NCBI GenBank assembly: GCA_963833835.1
Contig: CAWHZI010000016.1
Coordinates: forward strand, 1 to 64,000
Source: Bog-532 sp963833835
GTDB lineage: Bacteria > Actinomycetota > Actinomycetes > Streptosporangiales > Streptosporangiaceae
Length of the DNA: 64,000 nt
Direction: 5' to 3'
A program made the translations under genes and the position numbers. This document shows, piece by piece, positions 58,230 to 64,000 of this stretch (positions within the stretch are counted from its first letter, which is position 1; the number at the start of each line of letters is the position of its first letter). The notes under the pieces are model-generated. The model was not told the DNA's origin. It made no database searches and saw nothing but the letters and a program-made list of their open reading frames with translations.

Positions 58230-59033
58230 GTGCGACTGACCACTCCGAGCGTGGAAACAATCCTGGAGGGGTACCGGCTGGGCACGGACCAGGGCGATAT
58301 CGCGTTCTGCTCGGTGAACCTGGTGCAGGGCATCGACGACCAGGGGTCGCTGAAGCGGATCCTGATCGACACGGGGCATGTCGGCCGGCGGCCGGCCCTG
58401 GACCAGTCGCTGCGGCAGCGGGGCCTGACCCGGGACAGCATCGACGTGCTCTTCTGCACGCACGCGCACTGGGACCACATGCAGAACCTGGACATGTTCC
58501 CGCGGGCCGAGGTCGTGCTGCACCCGGACGAGCGGCGTTACGTCCGGCGGCCGCACCCCAACGACACGGGCTGCCCGGAGTGGACGGACTCGGTGATCAG
58601 CCGGTATGAGGAGCGCGTCAAGCTGGCCGAAGAAGGGACCAGGCTGCTGCCCGGGGTGGAAGTGGTGGCGGCCCCCGGCCACAGCGCGGGGACGATCGCG
58701 CTCGCCGTGGCCACCGCCGACGGGATCGCGATCGTCGCGGGCGACTCGATCCAGAACAGCACCGTGGCCCGGGAGCGGCGCAACGCGCTGGTGTTCTGGA
58801 ACGAGCAGCAGGCCAACCAGAGCGTGGACAAGCTGCTGGCCATCGGCGACGTGATCTACCCGGGACACGACCTGCCGTTCCGGATGAACCCGGACGGGAC
58901 GACGGAGTACGTGCACGACCTCGAGCTGACGATCACCGGTGTCACGCCGGGCCAGCCCGGCCTGTCCTTCGCCGAGCCTGAGTTCCAGCCGGAGATCATG
59001 GCGGGCGTCGGGGACCAGCGCCTGCCGGACTGA
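58230..59033 (+). CDS. Metallo-beta-lactamase-fold hydrolase
   Basis: A 267-residue protein. LFCTHAHWDHMQNLDMFP near residue 74 is the HxHxDH zinc site, VVAAPGHSAGTIALAVATAD near 147 the next His, IVAGDSIQN the Asp and VIYPGHDLP the last His. FCSVNLVQGIDDQGSLKRIL and IDTGHVGRR open it. GTG 58230 is the start. It diverges from the SQD1-like gene with a 146-base AT-rich promoter gap. It resembles the lactonase/glyoxalase II-like group, but with HAHWDH. Substrate unknown; it is a different branch from the gene at 51369. Confidence 0.8.
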   Translation: MRLTTPSVETILEGYRLGTDQGDIAFCSVNLVQGIDDQGSLKRILIDTGHVGRRPALDQSLRQRGLTRDSIDVLFCTHAHWDHMQNLDMFPRAEVVLHPDERRYVRRPHPNDTGCPEWTDSVISRYEERVKLAEEGTRLLPGVEVVAAPGHSAGTIALAVATADGIAIVAGDSIQNSTVARERRNALVFWNEQQANQSVDKLLAIGDVIYPGHDLPFRMNPDGTTEYVHDLELTITGVTPGQPGLSFAEPEFQPEIMAGVGDQRLPD

Positions 59034-59101
59034 CCGGAACGCCGCTGCTCTTCCCGGGGGCCCCGCCGCGCCGGGGGAACGGCACGGCGCGGAGCTCGGG
59101 G

Positions 59102-60571
59102 TCAGGGACGCAGGCCGCGGGACGGGCGGAAGATCCGGATGACCATGATCAGCGTCTGCAGCGCGGTGATCACGGCCAGCGCACCCCAGCCGACGGTCAG
59201 CGTGCGCTGCTGGAGGAACAGCGGCGCGTGGATCCAGCCCAGCACCACGGCCGCGGCCAGCAGGGCCACCAGCAGGATGGCACCGAGCATCTTGACCGGG
59301 CCGTTGGAGCCGCCCTGCTCGGCCCGGGCCTGGTTGGCCCAGCCGTCCCGTTTGATGCCGGCCAGCACGTTGACCCATGAGGCGGTGGCGCAGGCCACCC
59401 GCATGACCAGGTAGATCTCCACCGGTACGAGCAGGACCGAGGCAATCAGGTCGGCCGTGGTCCGGTTCGGCACCCGCCAGGCCAGCTTGAGGTTCAGTGC
59501 CGCGGCCACCACCGGCGGCACCGCCCACCACCAGCTCCACACGTACTGGTGCACCAGCAGCGCCGCGGTCAGCAGGAACAGGAACACGACCCGGGTGATC
59601 CCGTTGGAGAACATGCTGAGCTGCTGGCGCCACAAGGTGGCGGTCCACTTGTTCACCATCGAGCTGACCAGCAGCCGGACCATGCCTTCGTCCCACTTGC
59701 GGCGCTGGTGCCAGAGCGAGCGCACGGTCACCATCGGCCCGGCGTAGGCGCGGGCGGTGGGCGACACCCTGGTCGCGTACCGCATGGCCTGCAGGTCCCC
59801 GGTGAGCTGCATGTCCTCGACCATGGTGCTGGTGTCCCAGGGCTCCCGGGTCCGGTTGCGCTCGGCCACCGCCCGCAGCGCCTCCGCGTTGAACAGGGTG
59901 CACTGGCCACCGAGCACGTAGGTCTTGCGCTTGCGGTGCAGCGCATCCGCGGTCCAGGACGCGAACTCCAGCCGCTGCATCCTGATCAGCATCCGGGCCA
60001 TGGCCGAGGTGCCCGCCTGCTGGTCGAAGGTGTAGCGAGCCATCACGCCGCCGGCGCGGGGCGTGGCCGCCAGCTCCTCTTCCAGGCGCTGCAGGCAGTC
60101 CGGGGCGATCACGGTGTCGGCGTCGACACCGGCGATGTAGTCGTAACCGGCCTGCCAGCGCAGGTAGGCCTGGTTCAGCGCACCAACCTTGCGCTCGGCG
60201 TTGCCCACGGTCCGCATGACCGTGACGCCGCGGTACCGCCGGGCGATCTCCTCGGTCCGGTCGGTGCAGTTGTCCGCGATGACCACGATCCGGTCGGGGA
60301 CCCGGCTCTGGGTCAGCAGCGCGTGCAGGTTCCGGCCGATGGTGGCTTCCTCGTTGTGCGCGGGGATCAGCACCAGCATCTTGGCCGTGCGGCGGCGCGG
60401 CGGCCGGTACTTCAGGTCGTGCAGGACCCGGGACACCGTCCGCCTGGCCTCCCCGGCTCGGCTCGCGGCGCGGATGAAGATCCTGTCGGTGCCGCCGGAC
60501 TGGCCAGGCTGCGGCGGGAGTTCGCGCACCGTCACCGCTTTCGACGCGATGACCAGTTCTTTCGTCGGCAT
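59102..60571 (-). CDS. Membrane-bound family 2 glycosyltransferase (hyaluronan/cellulose synthase-like)
   Basis: A 489-residue protein. LVLIPAHNEEATIGRNLHAL near residue 66, DYIAGVDADTVIAPDCLQRL near 143 (DxD metal site), STMVEDMQLTGDLQAMRYAT near 248 (catalytic ED) and WHQRRKWDEGM near 285 (QxxRW-like acceptor site) define a processive GT2. Hydrophobic helices follow from about 310 to 480 in two groups. Residues 1-60 form a basic cytoplasmic extension. It would extend a beta-linked polysaccharide or lipid glycan at the membrane. It is convergent with the metallohydrolase and has no neighbouring carbohydrate-export genes. Confidence 0.85.
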   Translation of the reverse strand: MPTKELVIASKAVTVRELPPQPGQSGGTDRIFIRAASRAGEARRTVSRVLHDLKYRPPRRRTAKMLVLIPAHNEEATIGRNLHALLTQSRVPDRIVVIADNCTDRTEEIARRYRGVTVMRTVGNAERKVGALNQAYLRWQAGYDYIAGVDADTVIAPDCLQRLEEELAATPRAGGVMARYTFDQQAGTSAMARMLIRMQRLEFASWTADALHRKRKTYVLGGQCTLFNAEALRAVAERNRTREPWDTSTMVEDMQLTGDLQAMRYATRVSPTARAYAGPMVTVRSLWHQRRKWDEGMVRLLVSSMVNKWTATLWRQQLSMFSNGITRVVFLFLLTAALLVHQYVWSWWWAVPPVVAAALNLKLAWRVPNRTTADLIASVLLVPVEIYLVMRVACATASWVNVLAGIKRDGWANQARAEQGGSNGPVKMLGAILLVALLAAAVVLGWIHAPLFLQQRTLTVGWGALAVITALQTLIMVIRIFRPSRGLRP

Positions 60572-60720
60572 GTGTCCTCCGTGATTCGGTATGCCGACAG
60601 CTTGACCGGGCCAGGGAGCGATCCCGGGTGCCTTCCGGTTGCGCCCCGGTAGCGCAGTATCCTTAACCTTCTGTAACTAAGCGATCACAGGAGCCATGGA
60701 GCTCACAGGGGGAACGCGGC

Positions 60721-61875
60721 ATGGGGGCACCTCCAACCGAGACGGCAACCGAGACGGATACGGTCACCGGGATCGAGGCCAGGGCCGACACTGCGTTCGG
60801 CGCCCTGGCCCGGCTGTCCCCGGTCGCCGTCGTGCAGAGCGACACCGCCGGGCGGGCCGTGTTCGTCAACGAGCGCTGGTGCGCGCTGACCGGGCTGTCG
60901 CAGAGCCAGGCCGTCGGCTCGAACTGGCTGGATCTCCTGCGCCCGGCCGATCGCACCCGCATCGAGCGGAAGATGACCGCGCAGTACCAGCCGGCCACGG
61001 GCCAGCCGGAGATCGCGATCGACGTGCGGCTGCGTCCGGTGGCCGGGCCCGTCGTCCGGGTCCGGGGATCGGTGGTGGCGCTGCGCGAGGGCGGCCACCC
61101 CGCGGGCATGCTGGCCACGTTCGCCGTGGCCGAGCCCAGCCCCGCGGCCGCGGCTGACCCGTCGGCCGCGGCCGACCCGCCCGACAACACCCCGCAGTTC
61201 GTGGCCACCGTGTCCCACGAGCTGCGCACCCCGCTGACCTCGATCATCTCGTTCCTCGAGCTGATCAGGGCCGAGGATGACGGGCTCAGCCCGGACGGCG
61301 TGCACTTCCTCGACATCATCCAGCGCAACGCGAACCGGCTGCTCCGCCTGGTCGGCAACCTGCTGCTGCTCAGCCGGATCGAGTCCGGGATCAGCCCGCC
61401 CGACCTGGCCCCGGTGTCCGTGCCCGAGCTGGCCCGGGAGGCGGTGCGGGACGCGTCCGCCGCCGCGGCCAGCTTCGGCGTGACGCTGGAGGCCGAGGCG
61501 GCCGACGGCCCGGACGTGCAGGGCGACCACCTGGGCCTGACCCAGGTGCTGGAGAACCTGATCGGCAACGCGGTCAAGTTCTCCCACCCCGGGGACACCG
61601 TCCGCGTCCAGGCCACCTGGTCAGGGGGACAGTGGCGGGTTGACGTCGCGGACCAGGGCATCGGCATCCCGCCGGATGAGATGGACCGGCTCTTCCACCG
61701 GTTCGTCCGGGCCTCCAACGCCCGCACCTCGGGCCGCCCCGGTACCGGCCTCGGCCTGTCCGTGGTCAAGGCCATCGTCGAGGTGCACGGGGGCTGGGTC
61801 ACCGTGGACAGCGAGCTGGAGCAGGGCACCACGTTCAGCATCTACCTGCCGGCCGGCCTGGAGGTGCCGGCATGA
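60721..61875 (+). CDS. PAS-domain sensor histidine kinase
   Basis: A 384-residue soluble kinase. Residues 20-125 form a PAS domain (FGALARLSPVAVVQSDTAGR, RWCALTGLSQSQAVGSNWLD). Residues 160-225 contain the dimerisation helix with VSHELRTPLTSIISFLEL; His166 is the likely phosphorylation site. Residues 270-380 form the ATPase with NLIGNAVKFSHPGD (N-box), VADQGIGIPPDEMDRLFHRF (G1) and GRPGTGLGLSVVKAIVEVHG (G2). No membrane helix is visible. The stop overlaps the response regulator by ATGA, so both are co-translated. Signal is unknown. Confidence 0.9.
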   Translation: MGAPPTETATETDTVTGIEARADTAFGALARLSPVAVVQSDTAGRAVFVNERWCALTGLSQSQAVGSNWLDLLRPADRTRIERKMTAQYQPATGQPEIAIDVRLRPVAGPVVRVRGSVVALREGGHPAGMLATFAVAEPSPAAAADPSAAADPPDNTPQFVATVSHELRTPLTSIISFLELIRAEDDGLSPDGVHFLDIIQRNANRLLRLVGNLLLLSRIESGISPPDLAPVSVPELAREAVRDASAAAASFGVTLEAEAADGPDVQGDHLGLTQVLENLIGNAVKFSHPGDTVRVQATWSGGQWRVDVADQGIGIPPDEMDRLFHRFVRASNARTSGRPGTGLGLSVVKAIVEVHGGWVTVDSELEQGTTFSIYLPAGLEVPA

Positions 61876-62579
61876 AGGCCCGGGTGCTGGTCATCGAGGA
61901 CGACGCCGACATCGCGCTCAGCGTCCAGACCGTGCTGAGCCGGAACGGCTTCGACGTGGCCAGCTCGGCCGACGGGCGGCAGGGCCTCCGTGACTTCCAC
62001 GCTGGCCGCCCGGACCTGGTGGTGCTGGACATCGGGCTGCCGTCGCTGGACGGCTGGGAGGTGCTGGAGCGCATCCGGGACATGAGCGACGTCCCGGTGC
62101 TGCTGCTGACCGCGCGCGGGCACGAGGGGGACAAGGTCCGCGGCTTGCACGGCGGCGCTGACGACTACCTGACCAAGCCGTTCGGCAACTCCGAGCTGGC
62201 GGCCCGGGTGCACGCGCTGCTGCGGCGGCCACGGACCCAGCGCGAGCAGGCCGACGTGTACGACGACGGCACCGTGCTGATGAAGTTCACCTCCCACGAG
62301 GTAGGCGTGAACGGCCGCGCGGTTGACCTCACCCCAACCGAGTTCCGGCTGCTGGCCGCGCTGGTCAAGCACCACGGCCAGACGCTGTCGGCCGAGCAGC
62401 TGCTCGAGCTGGCCTGGAATGACCCGTTCGGGGTGGGCCCGGAACGGGTGAAGTTCGGCGTCATGCGCCTGCGCCGCAAGCTCGGGCAGCCGGCCTCGGC
62501 CGCGCTGCCCATCGAAGCCGTGCGCGGTTTCGGTTACCGCTATGTCCCGCCTGCGGCGGATATGCCACCTTTGGGGTAG
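61872..62579 (+). CDS. OmpR/PhoB-family response regulator
   Basis: A 235-residue protein. Residues 4-120 are a receiver domain: VIEDDAD, Asp53 in VVLDIGLPSLDGWEVL as the phosphorylation site, TARG and the Lys in LTKPF. Residues 130-228 are a winged-helix DNA-binding domain (DLTPTEFRLLAALVKHHGQT, ERVKFGVMRLRRKLG, AVRGFGYRYV). It forms a classical pair with the PAS kinase that it overlaps. Targets unknown; the receiver-only protein downstream is a second possible partner. Confidence 0.92.
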   Translation: MKARVLVIEDDADIALSVQTVLSRNGFDVASSADGRQGLRDFHAGRPDLVVLDIGLPSLDGWEVLERIRDMSDVPVLLLTARGHEGDKVRGLHGGADDYLTKPFGNSELAARVHALLRRPRTQREQADVYDDGTVLMKFTSHEVGVNGRAVDLTPTEFRLLAALVKHHGQTLSAEQLLELAWNDPFGVGPERVKFGVMRLRRKLGQPASAALPIEAVRGFGYRYVPPAADMPPLG

Positions 62580-62643
62580 AGCGCAACTGTCCTGCACCTG
62601 ACCGGCAACTGAGCCAGGCGGTTCCGTCCCGCAGACTGCGCTC

Positions 62644-63039
62644 ATGACCACCGCAGTCCCAGCCCGGCGTGGGCGCATCCTGCTCGTCGAGGACGACCTG
62701 GAAGCGGCCTACTTCGCGGTCCACGTGCTCACCACGATGGGCCGGTTCGACGTGAGCCATACGGCGGACCCGCGCATCGCGCTGGACCGGGCCCGCTCGG
62801 AGCCGTGGGACCTGGTGCTGACCGACCTCGACCTGCCCACCATGACCGGCCTGGACCTGCTCGGTGCGCTGCGCCGGGCGGTCCCGGGCCTGCCCGTGGC
62901 GGTGATCACCGCGGACGCCGGACCTGGGCCGGGCGCGAACGCGGCCCGCCGCCAGGCCGACGCGTTCCTGCAGAAGCCGGTGCCCGCGGCCCAGCTGGTC
63001 GCCGTCGCCGGGGCTCTGATCAGCGCCGCTACGACGTGA
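62644..63039 (+). CDS. Stand-alone receiver-domain protein
   Basis: A 131-residue protein with only a receiver fold: ILLVEDDLEAAYFAVHVL, Asp61 in VLTDLDLPTMTGLDLL, VITADAGPG and Lys in FLQKPV. It has no output domain, so it may take phosphate from the neighbouring kinase, act as a phosphate sink, or signal by binding a partner. It lies 65 bases after the response regulator on the same strand. The stretch ADAGPGPGANAARRQADA is somewhat expanded compared with typical receivers. Confidence 0.87.
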   Translation: MTTAVPARRGRILLVEDDLEAAYFAVHVLTTMGRFDVSHTADPRIALDRARSEPWDLVLTDLDLPTMTGLDLLGALRRAVPGLPVAVITADAGPGPGANAARRQADAFLQKPVPAAQLVAVAGALISAATT

Positions 63040-63073
63040 ACCGGCGGACGGGATACGTCAGAGCCCTGGACCC

Positions 63074-63652
63074 TTAGTCGGCGGCCAGATCACCGGAAAC
63101 GGGTTCGGCCGGGACCACGGCGGCCGGGACGTCAACCGTGGCCGGGAGGTCGCCCGTGGCCGGGAGATCACTGGCCGCGGCCCGTACCTGGCGCAGCGCG
63201 GCGGTGACGCCGGCCGCCTGTTCGGGGGTGATGCCGGGGAGCCCGAACGAGGCCTGGTTGAGGGCGGTGGTGGCCTCACGGACCAGGGACTGGCCGGCTG
63301 CGGTAATGGTGGCCAGGACCACCCGGCGATCGTCGGGGGACAGACGGCGCTCGACCAGGCCCCGTTGCTCGAGCCGGGAGATGGCGTTGGTCACCGAGGC
63401 CGGATGGACCATCAGGCGCTCGCCCATCTTGCCCATGGGCAGCGACCCGCGGCGGCTGAACGCCAGCAGCCGCAGAGCTTCGTAGGCGGCGAAGGTCAGC
63501 CCGTACGGCTTGAGCGTGTCCTCGATCCGGCTCAGCAGCAGCTGCTGGACCCGCATGACCGAGGTGACCGCGGCCATGTGGTCGGCCTGCTCCGGCCAGC
63601 GTTCGCTCCACTGCCGATGCGCCTCGGCGATCGGATCAAAGGGAGCGGGCAT
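63074..63652 (-). CDS. MarR-family transcriptional regulator
   Basis: A 192-residue protein. Residues 25-140 (MAAVTSVMRVQQLLLSRIED, YEALRLLAFSRRGSLPMGKM, SVTNAISRLEQRGLVERRLS with DDRR) form the winged-helix MarR core. The last 30 residues (LPATVDVPAAVVPAEPVSGD) are a low-complexity tail. ATG 63652 is chosen because the family-like sequence begins there, though the frame extends to 63688. It diverges from the IcmF-like gene, so it probably represses that gene and itself in response to an acyl-CoA or aromatic ligand. Confidence 0.87.
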   Translation of the reverse strand: MPAPFDPIAEAHRQWSERWPEQADHMAAVTSVMRVQQLLLSRIEDTLKPYGLTFAAYEALRLLAFSRRGSLPMGKMGERLMVHPASVTNAISRLEQRGLVERRLSPDDRRVVLATITAAGQSLVREATTALNQASFGLPGITPEQAAGVTAALRQVRAAASDLPATGDLPATVDVPAAVVPAEPVSGDLAAD

Positions 63653-63784
63653 GCGCCCACCGTACTGGACGGTAATAGGGCCGGTCACGATCTGCCGCCC
63701 GGCGGGCGACGCCTCCCCGGCCCTGCACTACTTACCGCCCGCCTGGCTGACCGCCCGCGCCCCTGGTACCGTTTACTTTAACGT

Positions 63785-63803
63785 CCAAATGTTGGTCGTC
63801 CAA
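63785..63803. promoter_or_regulatory. Overlapping CCAA/TTGG palindromes, candidate MarR operator
   Basis: CCAAATGTTGG (63785-63795) and TTGGTCGTCCAA (63792-63803) are two overlapping inverted repeats in the gap between the divergent MarR gene (start 63652) and IcmF-like gene (start 63859). Upstream, TTTACTTTAACG is AT-rich. Overlap of a small palindrome with a promoter is typical of MarR operators. Confidence 0.45.
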
Positions 63804-63858
63804 GGATCTGGTCCCGGGTGCGCTAAGCCGGGGGCCGCCGATCCGGGGAGGGGTTCCC

Positions 63859-64000
63859 ATGACCGCTGCTGACTCCAGCCCGCTGCACACTCCGGAACAT
63901 CCGGTGCGCTTCGTCACCGCGGCCGCGTTGTTCGACGGGCACGACGCCGCGATCAACATCATGCGGCGGATCCTGCAGTCCCAGGGGGCCGAGGTCGTGC
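63859..64000 (+). CDS. icmF: Isobutyryl-CoA mutase-type protein IcmF, N-terminal 47 codons (cut by window end)
   Basis: The visible start MTAADSSPLHTPEHPVRFVT, then AAALFDGHDAAINIMRRIL and QSQGAEVV, is the beginning of the B12-binding domain that opens IcmF, a fused protein of B12-binding, G-protein chaperone and mutase domains that interconverts isobutyryl-CoA and butyryl-CoA. The DGHDAA loop contains the conserved region leading to the cobalamin-binding His. GGGGAGGGG lies 6 bases before ATG 63859. Only the first 47 residues are in the window, so the complete gene and its activity remain outside. Confidence 0.85.
   Translation, partial: MTAADSSPLHTPEHPVRFVTAAALFDGHDAAINIMRRILQSQGAEVV

Noticed and set aside
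59060..59095. GC-rich stem between the metallohydrolase and the glycosyltransferase as a terminator
   Set aside because: Arms pair imperfectly and there is no T run; too weak to call.
1..64000. tRNA, rRNA or CRISPR features
   Set aside because: Reading both strands by eye, I found no cloverleaf, no rRNA-like segment and no regularly spaced repeat array; short RNA genes could still be missed without a covariance search.

Overview
The window is high-GC DNA with GTG starts, many 4-base ATGA/GTGA gene overlaps, and actinobacterial signature families: an XRE-DUF5753/DUF397 pair, an MmyB-like regulator, ATP-binding-subunit-free sugar ABC importers and an IcmF-type mutase. It is most likely the chromosome of a soil-type actinomycete. 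The sequence alone does not fix the genus.

Left part (1-25.5 kb). This begins with a probable modification-dependent restriction endonuclease (AspBHI type), a decayed XRE-DUF5753 regulator with its DUF397 partner, and a dipeptidase-E-like protein. A sugar-acid module follows: frameshifted altronate dehydratase, PQ-loop/SWEET transporter, LacI and DeoR regulators, SDR and APC permease. Next comes a compact sugar cluster (12.3-21.6 kb) with class II aldolase, ROK kinase, SIS isomerase and GH4 glycosidase, divergent from a binding protein, two permeases, a PfkB kinase and a DeoR regulator. Together they suggest import, cleavage, phosphorylation, isomerisation, second phosphorylation and aldol cleavage of a galactose- or amino-sugar-like substrate. 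Gene remnants (STAS, PIN, VOC) and five frameshifted genes are concentrated here. They may be real decay or uncorrected single-base assembly errors.

Middle part (25.5-45.9 kb). A nadA-nadB-nadC operon diverges from nrtR, and two tandem 23-bp palindromes lie between them. Then come an amidohydrolase behind a perfect 18-bp palindrome, a luciferase-like oxidoreductase, and a two-gene unit coding for a photoactive-yellow-protein-like PAS protein plus a PAS-PP2C phosphatase. After these are fatty-acid-type enzymes, a flavin monooxygenase and a ParA/ribbon-helix-helix pair. Upstream of parA there is a perfect hairpin palindrome and a dense cluster of DnaA-box-like 9-mers; a second, smaller DnaA-box-like cluster lies downstream of nadC. 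A large Ser/Thr kinase with a beta-propeller sensor ends at 44.58 kb. It is followed by about 1.28 kb of low-GC, non-coding-looking sequence containing a long A run, possibly foreign DNA or an assembly artefact.

Right part (45.9-64 kb). This holds a thioesterase, a kinase-like/flippase fusion, and a tight operon of acyl-CoA ligase, lactonase-like metallohydrolase, hydroxyacid-oxoacid transhydrogenase, FmdB protein and FAD/FeS dehydrogenase. The operon could degrade lactones or 4-hydroxybutyrate, recycling D-2-hydroxyglutarate. A strong bidirectional terminator, a UDP-sulfoquinovose-synthase-like enzyme, a second metallohydrolase, a membrane glycosyltransferase, a histidine kinase/response regulator/receiver set, a MarR regulator and the first 47 codons of an IcmF-like mutase complete the window.
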